A stretch of DNA of 64,000 bases from Verrucomicrobiota bacterium (GCA_021413925.1 JAIOPL010000016.1:21499-85498), one strand, 5' to 3'; shown: positions 25,328 to 34,531, counted from the first letter of the stretch. Made by a program: numbers and translations. Notes: a model not told the origin generated them from the sequence alone.

Positions 25328-27517
25328 CTACCGCAGGAAGGCCTCGTGGAGGCCGCCGTCGACCGTGATGATCTGGCCGGTGGTCTTGCTGAGGCGCTGG
25401 CTAACGAGGAGGAAGTAGGCCTCCGCCTGATCGGCCGGGGTGATCGGGGCCTTCGTGAGGGTGCGGTCGGCGTAGAACTGCGCCAGCTTGCTCACGAGCG
25501 ACTCGGTCTCCTCGTCGTCGGTGTAGGGAATGTTGTACTTGGCCAGCGAGCCGATGACCCGGTCGCGAGGGAACATCGCGCTCCCCTGGACGACGGTCGC
25601 CGGGGCGACGCCGTTCACGCGGACAAGCGGAGCAAGCTCCATGGCAAGCTCGCGCACGAGGTGGTTGGCGGCGGCCTTGGAGGTATCGTAGGCAAGGCTG
25701 CCCTTCTTGGCGACGGCTGCGTTGGCGCTGGTGGTGAGCACCATGGCGCCGCGCAGTCCCTGTTCCCTGAATGTCCTGGAGGCCTCGTCGGCGACGAGGT
25801 AGCTGCCGGTGACGTTGATGTTGAAGGTGAGGGCCCACTTGTCATCGGGGATGTGGCCGGTCGTGTCGCTCGGGACGAAGATGCCCGCGGTGACCTCGAT
25901 GGCGTCGAATCCGCCGTAGGCGAGGGCGACCTGGTCAAGCATCGCGCGGATGCTGGCACGATCGGTGATGTTGCCTCCGAATCCGATGGCCGGGCCGCAG
26001 CCGCTGACTCCGGTGCCCGCGACACCGATGCCGATGCCATACTTGTCGGTGATCTCCTTGGCGGTCGCCTCGGCGGCGGCCTGGTTGAGGTCGACGCAGA
26101 CGATGTGCGCCCCTTCCTTCACGAGGCGGCGGGCGGTCTCCTTGCCGATGCCGGATCCGGCGCCGATCACGATGTGGATCTGGCGGGCGAGTTCCTTCTC
26201 GGCGGGCATGCGCTGGAGCTTGGCCTCCTCAAGGAGCCAGTACTCGATGTCAAAGGCCTCCTGCTGGGGCAGTGAGACATATTCGTCGATCGCCTCGGCG
26301 CCGCGCATGACCTCGACGGCGCAGTTGTAGAACTCCGCGGTGACGCGGCTCTCGCTCTTGTCCTTGCCCCACGCGACCATTCCCAGTCCGGGGATGAGGA
26401 TGACGGTCGGGTTCGGATCGCGCATCGCGGGGGAGTTCGCGTGCTTGCAGCGGTCGTAGTAGGCGGCGTAGTCCGCGCGGTAGGCGTCGAGGCCGGCGGA
26501 GAGCTTGGCCTTGAGTGCCGCGACATCCTCGGTCTGCGGATTCCAGTCGACGTAGAGGGGCTTGATCTTCGTGCGGAGGAAGTGATCCGGGCAGGAGGTG
26601 CCGAGCTCGGCGAGGCGGGCGGCATCCTTGGAGTTCACGAAGCGGAGGATCTTCTCGTCGGACTGGACGGTGCCGACAAAGCGCTTCTGCTGGCTGACCT
26701 GACCGCGGAGCCAGGGAAGGATGGCGGCGAAAGCCTTGTCACGGGCCTCCCCGTCGAGCGACTGGTACTTGGCACCGCCGAACGCGGCGGCGTCTCCACC
26801 CTTGGCGGCATGCTTCTCCTCGATGTAGGCAGCGGCCTTGTCGATGAAGGCAAGGGTCTTCGCGCAGCAGGTCTTGGCATCGTCATCCCAGGAGATGAAG
26901 CCGTGCTGACCCATCATGATGGCCTTGATTGTGGGATTCTTCTTCTCGATCTCCTGCATGGCGAGGCCGAGCTCGAAGCCGGGGCGCATCCAGCCGACAT
27001 ACTCCATCTCGCCACCGAAGATCTCCTTCGTCAGCTCCTGGCAACGACGGCTTGCGGCGACGGCGATGATCGCGTTCGGGTGCATGTGGTCGACATGCTT
27101 ACCGGTGAGGAAGCTGTGGAGCGGCGTGTCGATCGAAGAGGGGCGGGGATTGAGGTTGAAGGTGGTGTGGGCGTAGGCGCCGACCATGTCGTCCTCGGCC
27201 TGGGACTTCAGCCCCTTGTCGGCACGGGCGCCATAGCTCTTCTGCAGACCGATCAGCTTCTCCTGATAGAGGGAGGAGAAGTTCTCGCGCTTGGAGGTGC
27301 GGAGATCGCCGCCGGAGCCCTTCACCCAGAGCACCTCGACCATCTCGCCGGTGAGGGGATCCTTCTCCATGATCTTGGAGGACGTGTTGCCGCCTCCGGT
27401 GTTGGTGATGCGCTGGTCGGAGCCGAGCAGGTTGGAGCGGTAGACGAGTTGGTCGACGGGATCGAGCTTGGAGGCCTTGGCGTCATCCCAGAGGTTGGGG
27501 AGTGGTTGGTAGGGCAT
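25328..27517 (-). CDS. Bifunctional rhamnulose-1-phosphate aldolase / lactaldehyde dehydrogenase (RhaEW type)
   Basis: 729 residues. Residues 1 to about 430 are a class II aldolase with GGGNTSSKIM and the metal-binding HMHPNAII and GQHGFISW. Residues about 450-729 are a short-chain dehydrogenase (VIGAGSGIGKETARRL, YDTSKAA, ITVDGG). The same fusion is known as YuxG/RhaEW. It splits L-rhamnulose-1-phosphate to dihydroxyacetone phosphate and L-lactaldehyde, then oxidises the aldehyde to L-lactate. LutABC genes follow directly downstream, giving a complete route to pyruvate. It lies downstream of the damaged rhaB on the same strand. Confidence 0.9.
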   Translation of the reverse strand: MPYQPLPNLWDDAKASKLDPVDQLVYRSNLLGSDQRITNTGGGNTSSKIMEKDPLTGEMVEVLWVKGSGGDLRTSKRENFSSLYQEKLIGLQKSYGARADKGLKSQAEDDMVGAYAHTTFNLNPRPSSIDTPLHSFLTGKHVDHMHPNAIIAVAASRRCQELTKEIFGGEMEYVGWMRPGFELGLAMQEIEKKNPTIKAIMMGQHGFISWDDDAKTCCAKTLAFIDKAAAYIEEKHAAKGGDAAAFGGAKYQSLDGEARDKAFAAILPWLRGQVSQQKRFVGTVQSDEKILRFVNSKDAARLAELGTSCPDHFLRTKIKPLYVDWNPQTEDVAALKAKLSAGLDAYRADYAAYYDRCKHANSPAMRDPNPTVILIPGLGMVAWGKDKSESRVTAEFYNCAVEVMRGAEAIDEYVSLPQQEAFDIEYWLLEEAKLQRMPAEKELARQIHIVIGAGSGIGKETARRLVKEGAHIVCVDLNQAAAEATAKEITDKYGIGIGVAGTGVSGCGPAIGFGGNITDRASIRAMLDQVALAYGGFDAIEVTAGIFVPSDTTGHIPDDKWALTFNINVTGSYLVADEASRTFREQGLRGAMVLTTSANAAVAKKGSLAYDTSKAAANHLVRELAMELAPLVRVNGVAPATVVQGSAMFPRDRVIGSLAKYNIPYTDDEETESLVSKLAQFYADRTLTKAPITPADQAEAYFLLVSQRLSKTTGQIITVDGGLHEAFLR

Positions 27518-27654
27518 GGTGTTTGAGGTTAAAAGGTGAAAGGTTGAAGCGTTAGAACGTGACGATGGGCTGCAATTTTTGGATTTCAGGGTTTGTAGGT
27601 TTAGGTTTTTGAACTTTCTAACAACTAGACATTTTTAACGATTTTAACGTCACT

Positions 27655-29008
27655 TCATGGCAGGGCCGTGAAGCGTCCATAGGCCGCTTCCCAGACCGCG
27701 GGTTCCTGCGGTTCGTAGGTATTCTGAGGGAAGGATCGGGCCACGATGGCCCGGGCCTCCGCCAGCGAGGAGACGGCTCCTCCGGCGATGGCCTGGATAA
27801 GGATGTTCCCCGCGGCCGTCGCCTCGACGGGGCCCGTGATGACCTTCCGCCCGGTGGCGCTGGCGGCGCACTGGTTGAGAAGTTCGTTGCGGGTGCCGCC
27901 TCCGACAATGTGGAGTCGTTTGATCGGCTTGCCGGTGAGTTGTTCCAGCTCGGAGAGGCTCTTGCGGTAGAGCAGGGAGAGGCTCTCGAGAATGCAGCGG
28001 GCGATCGCACCCACCAAGGGCCATGCTCACGAGATCGGTGTAAGTGTGCTCATGGCCGCTCTCGCGCCAGAAGCGCATGCATTCCTGAAGGATCCAGAGT
28101 CCCGTGATGTTCTTGAGAAGACGGATGGTTCCCCCGTAGCCAACCTCGTTGGTGAACTGGAGCTTCCTTGCTTCCTCCGTCAGCACCGGAGTCGGCGACT
28201 CGACGCCGAGGAGCGACCAGGTGCCGGAGCTGAGGTAGGCCCATCCCTCGTCTTCGCTTGCCGGAACAGCCGCCACTGCGGCCCCGGTGTCGTGCGAACA
28301 GCTGGCGACCACCTTCACCTGACCGAGACGAGTCTCGGACTGGAGTTCCTCCGTGAGGGTTCCGATGACGGTGCCGGAAGGGACGACCTTCGGGAAAATC
28401 GATTCGGGGAGTCCGAGGCGCCTGATGAGAGGGCGGGCCCAGTCATGCTTCGCCGGATCGAAGAGCTGGGTCGTGCTGGCGAGAGATTCCTCGGCCACGG
28501 GATCGCCTCCGAGGAGATGGTTCATCGTGTCGCCGATCAGCAGGAATCGGTCCGCGAAATTCAGGATCTCGGGGCGCTGCAGCAGATCCGTATGGAGCTG
28601 GCAGAGCGTGTTGAGGGTCATGAACTGGATGCCCGTCGTCGCGTAGATCTCCTCCCTCGTCACATCGCCGAGGCGCTCGTAGGAACCGTCCGTCCGCTCG
28701 TCACGGTACTGGTAGGGAACTCCCAGAAACGGCTCGGAGCCCTTCAAGAGCGCATAGTCGACACCCCAGGAATCGGAACTCAGCGACCGGATCGGCAATT
28801 CGCGGGCTCCCGCTTTTTTCAGGCCCTCCACGATCTCCGCGTAGAGATGGAGCAGATCCCAGCGGCGCGATCCCTTGATCGTCACGGCCGAGTTGGAGAA
28901 GCGGTGAATCTCCTCCAGCGTCAGACGCCCCTCCCAGAGCGTGCCAAGCATGACACGGCCGCTCTCGGCACCGAGATCGATGGCCAGATAGTGGGAGTGG
29001 GTGGACAT
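27655..29008 (-). pseudogene. rhaB: Rhamnulokinase rhaB with frameshifting internal deletion
   Basis: The N-terminal part (29008 to about 28020) reads as a normal FGGY-family rhamnulokinase: AIDLGAESGRVMLG, SDSWGVDYALLK, SCSHDTGAAVAAVP, YLSSGTWSLLG, and RFWRESGHEHTYTDLVSMA. At about 28020 the frame then turns to nonsense (CDRPLHSREPLPALPQEP). The true C-terminus continues in another frame from 28017 to 27655 (VGAIARCILESLSLLYR, HIVGGGTRNELLNQ, GPVEATAAGNILIQ). Intact family members have about 40-55 more residues at the junction, so a deletion of a non-multiple of three is the simplest reading. Without it the gene would encode a kinase of about 490 residues. An assembly error is possible. Confidence 0.85.
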
Positions 29009-29022
29009 GTGATGGGGGCGAG

Positions 29023-29165
29023 TAAGGCTGAAGGGGTTTAGACTGAAGGCTGTTAGGTCAGAGGCTGTGCGTATGAAGGAAGACCCGTCTCGCGAATATG
29101 GTTTCTTTTTGGGTTTTGGATTCTTGGTTCTTCCTAACAGTCTAAAAGTCTTCAGCCTAATAGCC
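29023..29165. repeat. Inverted pair of dispersed repeats, possible hairpin or terminator
   Basis: A direct copy (AAGGCTGAAGGGGTTTAGACTG through TGTTAGG, 29023-29057, quoted here only in part) faces an inverted copy (CCTAACAGTCTAAAAGTCTTC through AGCCTAATAGCC, 29133-29165, in part) across about 75 bp, between the class II aldolase 3' end and the rhaB start. A transcript across this gap could fold into a long stem. Function is unknown. Confidence 0.5.
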
Positions 29166-29176
29166 TCTTCCGCTCG

Positions 29177-29929
29177 TCAGAGCTTCAACACCTTGCGGCG
29201 GTAGTGTTCGTCGGAGCGGCCCGAGATGCGGGCGACGTTCTCGGGCGTGAGGAAGACGGGGCCTCCCAGCGCCGCGGCGCCGACGAAGATCTTCGCCGCC
29301 TTCTCGGCCATCATGAGCGAGGCCATCACGCCGGCGGGGCTGCCGCCGAGACCGATGATCCCGTGGTTCCGGAGCAGGATGATGCGCGGCGGCTCCCCGT
29401 GGCGCTCCATATACTGCTTCACCCCCGAAGCGATCGCGCGGGCGAGATGGACGCCGGGATCGGTGTAGGGAACGAGCACCGACTCGGTGCCGCAGCAGAC
29501 GATCTCGTCGGGGAAGGTCCGCTTGGTGGCGTACTCCTCCGCACGGGGGGAGCAGAGGATCTGGTTCACCGCGATGGCGTGGACATGCCCGACGTAGGAA
29601 ATACCCGGAAGCGACAGGAGATACGCGTGGAAGAGCCCCTCGACCGAGGGCTTCGCGGCGTTCTTGTCGACACGGCTCTCAAGCAGCAGGCGCTCCACGT
29701 CCTCGTCGGCCCAGGTTCCCTCAAGCAGGGGAAGCAGGGTCGAGAAGCGGCAGAGGGTCAATCCCGGCTCGCCAAGCGTGCCGAGGCAGTGTCCGCTCGC
29801 CTTCACAAGGAAGGTCTCGTCATCGACACGGGTCGAGGCGTTCCCCTCGCCGAGGATCGCCATCCCGCGCTCCTCGCGGCCAAGGTCGTGACAGAGTCCG
29901 ATGAGTTTCTGGGTGAGTTCGGAAGACAT
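29177..29929 (-). CDS. Class II aldolase/adducin family protein
   Basis: 250 residues with the class II aldolase signature: GEGNASTRV near residue 28, the zinc ligands in GHVHAIAVN, and LRNHGIIGLGG. It would cleave a ketose-1-phosphate such as fuculose- or rhamnulose-1-phosphate, or act as a related epimerase. It lies between the FucI-like isomerase and rhaB. The cluster therefore has two class II aldolases, this one and the bifunctional one at 25.3 kb, so it may serve a second deoxysugar such as L-fucose. Confidence 0.82.
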   Translation of the reverse strand: MSSELTQKLIGLCHDLGREERGMAILGEGNASTRVDDETFLVKASGHCLGTLGEPGLTLCRFSTLLPLLEGTWADEDVERLLLESRVDKNAAKPSVEGLFHAYLLSLPGISYVGHVHAIAVNQILCSPRAEEYATKRTFPDEIVCCGTESVLVPYTDPGVHLARAIASGVKQYMERHGEPPRIILLRNHGIIGLGGSPAGVMASLMMAEKAAKIFVGAAALGGPVFLTPENVARISGRSDEHYRRKVLKL

Positions 29930-30023
29930 GATTGAGAAAGTGAAAAAGTCGTGAGGAAGCAGGCGGACGGTGGATCCGTTTTAACCTTTCGACTTTTTAA
30001 CGTTTTAACTGGTCCAGTGGTGA

Positions 30024-31649
30024 TCAGATCTCCCCGCAGATGGCGACCTTCATGCCAAGTTCGCGCATTGCGGCAGCCTTGGCGAAGAGGCCCTTCTTCG
30101 CGCCCTCCTTGTCGGGTGCGTAGACGACCTGGATGTGGTTGGCCTTGTGGCGGGCCATCATCTCGTCGCGGCTGATGCCGGGGAGGATGGTGTGCATGAT
30201 CGGCCACTGCGGCGTGGAGAGCTTCCAGCGATCCTCGGTCTCGGCCTGCGGCAGCTCCACGATCTCGCCGAGGCCTGTGTCGTAGCAGAGCTCGCCGCCG
30301 TCGATGAAGATACGGCTCCAGACGATCCAGCCCGGCTTACTGACGCCCTTGACGGTACCGCCGCCGAGGCGGAAGTACATGGAGGGCTGGCGCTCGCTCG
30401 ATGTCCCCTTGAAGCCGCCGATGAAGTGGGCGGGAGGTGCGGCGCCGGAGATGAGGAACACCCAGACATAGGCGTCGAGGGTCTCGGAGAGATTCTTGCC
30501 GCCGGGACCCTTGTAATGCCGGCCCCACCGGAGATCGTGGAGTGTGTTCTCAGGCGCGAAGCCGAGCTGGCGCCAGAGCTTGTAGGTGATGAGCCCGTCG
30601 AGACCGGAGCACTCGTCCACCTCGTTGAAGTGGGGAAGCGCTTCGCCGGCGAAGAGTTCCTTGCGGGTCACCTCGTCATAAACGGGGGGACGCTCGACGT
30701 TGTTGAGGAGTCCCTCGACGAGGTCGGAGGCTGGGGCGAGGTCCTTGAGGCCCTGCTGGTACTGGATGCCGATCGTGGCGCATCCGAACTCCTCGGCGAT
30801 GCGGACGGCGGCGATGTACATCTTGCACTGCTGGAGGATCTGGTTCTCGGTGAGGTCGTTCTCCTCGCTGGTGCCGAGCTTGAAGGTCATGCCGCGGTCG
30901 AGGAGCCACTGGTAGACGGCGCGCGCCTCCTCATCCTTGACGGTGAGCATCTTGGCGTAGAGCGCGGACTGGCTGAGGCGCTCCTTGAAGACGCCGGTCT
31001 TGTGGATGAGCTCGTCCGGAATGATCGCGTTGTACATGCCCATGCAACCCTCGTCGAAGACACCCATGATCTCCTTGTGGTCGCGGAACTTCCTCGCGAA
31101 CTCGGTGCCGAGCTTCTCGGCATCGGCGGGAACGCCGGCCTTCTCGTAGGCCTTCACATGAGGGGTGGCATGGGTGACGCTGCCGGTGGTCAGCCAGGAG
31201 CGGAGTCCCTTGAGGAACGCCTCGTCGCCGAAGTCATCGCTCCAGAGCGTACTGTACTTCACGCCCGCCTTGGTGAGGGAGCCGTTGAGGTTGAGCATGC
31301 CGACGAGGCCGGGCCATGTGCCGCTCCAGTTGGCGACGGTCAGGATCGGACCCTGATGGGTGAGGAGTCCCTGCAGGAGATGGTGGCTGTACTGCCAGAC
31401 AGCCTCGGCGACGATGATCGGGGCGTCCTTGGGGATGTTTCGGAAGACCTCCATGCCGTACTTCTGGCTGTCGATGAAGCTGTGGCCTTTCTTCGCATCG
31501 AAGCCGTGACCGCGGCGGATCGTGCGGCCTTCCTTTTGGACGGCCTTGATCAGCAGCGCCTCCATGGCCTGCTGTGCCTCCTCGCATTTCTGGTTGGCGG
31601 AGGCGCGGAGATCGCCGTTGGCGATGAGGATGATGTCTTGGGTGCTCAT
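30024..31649 (-). CDS. L-fucose/L-arabinose isomerase family sugar isomerase
   Basis: 541 residues. Segments [17 protein letters not shown] and [13 protein letters not shown] recall the FucI part of the FucI/AraA family (E. coli FucI about 590 residues). It would interconvert an aldose and ketose such as L-fucose/L-fuculose or L-rhamnose/L-rhamnulose. It heads the catabolic genes below the DeoR regulator, and no separate RhaA-type isomerase is present, so it is the candidate first enzyme of the pathway. The substrate is inferred from context. Confidence 0.75.
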   Translation of the reverse strand: MSTQDIILIANGDLRASANQKCEEAQQAMEALLIKAVQKEGRTIRRGHGFDAKKGHSFIDSQKYGMEVFRNIPKDAPIIVAEAVWQYSHHLLQGLLTHQGPILTVANWSGTWPGLVGMLNLNGSLTKAGVKYSTLWSDDFGDEAFLKGLRSWLTTGSVTHATPHVKAYEKAGVPADAEKLGTEFARKFRDHKEIMGVFDEGCMGMYNAIIPDELIHKTGVFKERLSQSALYAKMLTVKDEEARAVYQWLLDRGMTFKLGTSEENDLTENQILQQCKMYIAAVRIAEEFGCATIGIQYQQGLKDLAPASDLVEGLLNNVERPPVYDEVTRKELFAGEALPHFNEVDECSGLDGLITYKLWRQLGFAPENTLHDLRWGRHYKGPGGKNLSETLDAYVWVFLISGAAPPAHFIGGFKGTSSERQPSMYFRLGGGTVKGVSKPGWIVWSRIFIDGGELCYDTGLGEIVELPQAETEDRWKLSTPQWPIMHTILPGISRDEMMARHKANHIQVVYAPDKEGAKKGLFAKAAAMRELGMKVAICGEI

Positions 31650-31655
31650 GTGGTT

Positions 31656-31686
31656 TGGGTTATTGGTGATGGGTTATTGGTGATGG
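31656..31686 (+). repeat. Short tandem repeat GGGTTATTGGTGAT
   Basis: Two adjacent copies of the 14-bp unit lie just upstream of the isomerase start (minus strand), between it and the DeoR gene. It may be a repeat or an operator for the regulator; nothing decides between these. Confidence 0.45.
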
Positions 31687-31755
31687 GGTAATACTCGACT
31701 TTCTACGGATGTTTTTTGGGTCTGGGGATGAAATCAGCGCTTCCAAGGGTTGAGG

Positions 31756-32538
31756 TTAGGAGTTGGAGTGGAGAAGGACGCCGGGCTTGAGGGTGATGCC
31801 GGCCTGGCGGAGTTCGGGAAGCGAAAGATCGCTGACCAAGGTGTGGATCTTCGGCCATGATGCGAGATGCTCGGGGGCGGTGTGGCCCAGCTTGGTACGG
31901 TCGAGGCAGAAGCAGGAGCGGCCCGCCCGCTTCATCACGGCCTGCTGGAGCCGGATGATATCACGCTGAGAATTCCAGAGCCCCTGCGCGTTCATTCCCT
32001 GCGCGCTCAGAAAGGCAATGTCGACCTGCTGCAGGGTCGCGGCCTTCACCGCCTCGTTGCCAAGCAGGACCGACTGGCGCTCAAGAAGCTGGCCGCCCAG
32101 CAGGATCGTCTTCGCTCCGGGCAGGGAGCCGAGTGTTTCCAGAAGGGCGAGGTTGTTGGTGATGACCGTGAGCTGCTCGGGCAGATGGCGCCGCAGTTCC
32201 TGGGCGATCGCAAAAGCGGTCGTGCCGGCATCAAGATAGACGCGCATTCCGGGCCTGATCAGCGAGGCCGCCGCGCGGGCGATGGATCCCTTGGCATCGG
32301 TTCCCTCGTGGAGACGCTCGCGGAAGGAGGTGAAGGTCGCGTTGAATTCACCGAGCGCCCCGCCGTAGGTACGGGTGATCCTCTCCTCACTCTCCAGTGC
32401 GGTGAGGTCACGGCGGGCTGTCGCCTCGGAGACGCCCAACTCCTCGCAGAGGTCGCTGATCGGCAGGTAACCGCGCTCAAGAAGGAGCTCTGTCAGCCGC
32501 GAACGACGGGCCTCAACGATGTGTTTGGCAACACGCAT
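31756..32538 (-). CDS. DeoR-family transcriptional regulator
   Basis: About 260 residues from ATG 32538 (MRVAKHIVEARRSRL); the frame extends two codons upstream to a TTG. An N-terminal helix-turn-helix (SDLCEELGVSEATARRDL) is followed by a sugar-phosphate sensing domain (YLDAGTTAFAIAQEL, TNNLALLETLG). DeoR proteins of this type usually repress sugar catabolism until a phosphorylated intermediate binds. It is first in the minus-strand cluster and most likely controls the isomerase/aldolase genes below it. Confidence 0.9.
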   Translation of the reverse strand: MRVAKHIVEARRSRLTELLLERGYLPISDLCEELGVSEATARRDLTALESEERITRTYGGALGEFNATFTSFRERLHEGTDAKGSIARAAASLIRPGMRVYLDAGTTAFAIAQELRRHLPEQLTVITNNLALLETLGSLPGAKTILLGGQLLERQSVLLGNEAVKAATLQQVDIAFLSAQGMNAQGLWNSQRDIIRLQQAVMKRAGRSCFCLDRTKLGHTAPEHLASWPKIHTLVSDLSLPELRQAGITLKPGVLLHSNS

Positions 32539-32604
32539 GGCCAACCAGTCTCTTGGCGGATATGATCGAAGTCAATCATTTGTTGTTTTCACGTGGAACC
32601 ATGA

Positions 32605-32965
32605 GATGCCTCGGACCTTACCGGGACGGTGACCCGCAGACCCTCAAGCCGGTGTCATTTTGGGTGTCTTCAACTGTTGATCTGAATGGCCTTTGCGCAG
32701 TTGACCTGGAGGGGCTGCGCGATATCGCCACCTGTCTCAACGCACGAAGCAAAGCCCTCGACTGTCTTGGTTTTCGAGAACGAGTTGCCAAGTCCACTGT
32801 GGCCGACGCCAACGAGCAGAGAGACTATCGACTCTAAAAGGATCTTGCTCGTGGACTCATGCGCAAGGCGCGTGTCCTCTACGCCGGAGAGGATCTCGGA
32901 TTGGAACTGGAGAACACGGTTTTACGCTCTGGATTACCTCTGCTTCGACTCGCCCTGCGGGCTGC
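32605..32965 (+). pseudogene. Decayed IS4-type transposase fragment
   Basis: Pieces of a transposase of the IS4 type (the kind with DUF4372 and a DDE domain) read in different frames: MAFAQLTWR at 32686, then LRDIATCLNARSKALDCLG and FRERVAKSTVADANEQRD ending at a stop at 32837, then GLMRKARVLYAGEDLGLELE and VYALDYLC after further shifts. The order matches the family (MAFAQLTYRESLRDI..., ADANE.RDWRIY, TVYALDS). At least two frameshifts are visible, one of them a single extra T before YALD, so it is non-functional. It lies just upstream of nrdR. Ends and inverted repeats were not identified. Confidence 0.72.
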
Positions 32966-33039
32966 CTCCCAGAGAGTCTTTTATCTTTCCAACCACAATA
33001 TCTTGTGGTGAATTTAAAGAAGACTTCTGGTTTTACACA

Positions 33040-33540
33040 ATGCTTTGCCCCAAGTGCTCCTCCCAAGACGATAAAGTCATCGACTCCCGTCTCTCAAAGG
33101 ATGGCACGAGTATCCGCCGGCGTAGGGAGTGTATCGCCTGTGAAAGCCGTTTCACAACCTACGAGCAGATCGAGCGGGTGGAGCTCCTAGCCGTGAAGCG
33201 GGACGGGAGGAGGGAGCCATTCGACCGCCAGAAGCTCCTCGGGAGCCTCATCAAGGCCTGCGAGAAGCGCCCTATCTCTCTCGATATCATGGAGGAATCC
33301 GTTCATGCGATCATCAGTGATCTTGAGTCCGGCCAAGATCGAGAAATCTCCACCAAGACCATTGGTGCCAAGGTCATGGAACGTCTTCACGCGGTGGATC
33401 CCGTGGCCTATGTGCGCTTCGCCTCGGTCTACCGGCGCTTCGAAGATATAGGAGAATTCATTGAGGAGATCCAGTCTCTGGAACGTCGCGCCCCGGTCTC
33501 CGAAGACCAGAAGGAGCTCTTCAACAAGATTTCCAACTAA
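33040..33540 (+). CDS. nrdR: Transcriptional repressor NrdR
   Basis: 166 residues from ATG 33040 (MLCPKCSSQDDKVIDSR); an upstream in-frame start belongs to the transposase remnant. The zinc ribbon (CPKC and CIACE) is followed by an ATP-cone domain (VKRDGRREPFDRQKL). NrdR represses ribonucleotide reductase genes when dATP/ATP load the cone. Length fits the family (about 150-170). A second ATP-cone-like gene follows 11 bp downstream. Confidence 0.97.
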   Translation: MLCPKCSSQDDKVIDSRLSKDGTSIRRRRECIACESRFTTYEQIERVELLAVKRDGRREPFDRQKLLGSLIKACEKRPISLDIMEESVHAIISDLESGQDREISTKTIGAKVMERLHAVDPVAYVRFASVYRRFEDIGEFIEEIQSLERRAPVSEDQKELFNKISN

Positions 33541-33551
33541 GCCATCCGCCC

Positions 33552-34118
33552 ATGATAGCACTCCTCGATGGCATGCCGCTGGTGACCCTTCCCGATGGAA
33601 GGAGCGCGACTTTCGACAAGCGCTGGATCACCGCGTCGATCATGAGTGCGGCGGAACAGGCTGGCCATCATCGCTGGTGGCTCGCCGAGCACATCGCCGA
33701 GAGCGTCTCGGTCTATCTGCACCGTGACTTCGAGGCCACCACCGTGGAGATCCCAAGCCTCATGGAGGCCGTCCTCCATGTCCTGGAGTCGCTCGGGTTC
33801 CATGATGTGGCAATGCACTTCCGCCTACCCGATCCACCGGTCAGCCTCTCTCTCACCGAACTGGCTCGTGAGGCGGGGGATTGCTACGAACTGGCCTTCT
33901 TCGGCCTCTTGGGAGAACAACTCCAACGCGCCGCAAGTTCCAGGGCCGCACGGCTAGAGATCCATGATCTCTCGGGATGTGTGCGTCTCATGGGTATGGG
34001 CAGGCGCCGCAGGAGCGTGCAGAGTCTCCGCGCGGAGATCGTGGAATTCATCCGTCAGCATGGGCAGGCCGCCGGTGAGTCGCGCCTCGGAGAGGCCCTC
34101 GAGATCCAACTAAGTTAG
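33552..34118 (+). CDS. ATP-cone-like protein of unknown function, downstream of nrdR
   Basis: 188 residues starting 11 bp after nrdR, so probably cotranscribed. I recognise no named family. Residues 8 to about 90 follow the ATP-cone pattern: LVTLPDGRSATFDKRWI parallels the NrdR VKRDGRREPFDRQKL, and HRDFEATTVEIPSLMEAVL with LESLGFHDVAMHFRL matches the later helices of the cone. The remaining part is unlike ribonucleotide reductase. No zinc ribbon is present. It may be a nucleotide-sensing partner or antagonist of NrdR, or a degenerate cone with no nucleotide binding. Confidence 0.6.
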   Translation: MIALLDGMPLVTLPDGRSATFDKRWITASIMSAAEQAGHHRWWLAEHIAESVSVYLHRDFEATTVEIPSLMEAVLHVLESLGFHDVAMHFRLPDPPVSLSLTELAREAGDCYELAFFGLLGEQLQRAASSRAARLEIHDLSGCVRLMGMGRRRRSVQSLRAEIVEFIRQHGQAAGESRLGEALEIQLS

Positions 34119-34158
34119 GAAACAATTCCTCACTGAGGATCAAGGACAATTTGGCGCT

Positions 34159-34497
34159 ATGACACTCTTTGAGAGGATCGCCTCGCGCGAAATCCCGGCC
34201 ACGATCCTAGCCGAGGGAGAAGACTGGATCGCCTTCTGCGACATCGCACCGCAGGCACCCGTCCACTTCCTGGTGGTTCCGAAGCGCTGTATTCCCCGGA
34301 TCAATGAGGCGGCCCCCTCCGACATCGCTCTCCTGGGCACTCTCCTTGCCGCTGCCGCATCAACGGCCAGGCAGGAAGGTTTAGCCGAAAACGGCTACCG
34401 CATCGTGATCAACAATGGATCTGATGGAGGGGAAACCGTTCCCCATCTGCATCTGCATGTCCTTGGCGGCCGCCACATGCAGTGGCCGCCGGGGTAG
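34159..34497 (+). CDS. HIT family (histidine triad) protein
   Basis: 112 residues with the HIT motif HLHLHVLGG near the C-terminus (HxHxHxx) and an N-terminal DWIAFCDIAPQAPVHFLVV typical of HINT proteins. Members hydrolyse nucleoside phosphoramidates. It starts 40 bp downstream of the ATP-cone-like gene. Confidence 0.93.
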   Translation: MTLFERIASREIPATILAEGEDWIAFCDIAPQAPVHFLVVPKRCIPRINEAAPSDIALLGTLLAAAASTARQEGLAENGYRIVINNGSDGGETVPHLHLHVLGGRHMQWPPG

Positions 34498-34531
34498 TGT
34501 TTTTTGAGTTCTGGCTGAATTGTTTTCAGCT

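Noticed and set aside
26441..27526. Plus-strand ORF (361 aa) opposite the bifunctional aldolase
   Set aside because: Antisense shadow of a high-GC gene; no recognisable domain.
30135..31691. Long plus-strand ORF (518 aa) opposite the isomerase
   Set aside because: It is the antisense shadow of a well-recognised sugar isomerase; composition is Leu/Glu/Gly/Ala-heavy with no family match.
32553..32837. 94-codon ORF after the DeoR regulator
   Set aside because: It is part of the decayed IS4-type transposase, not a gene.
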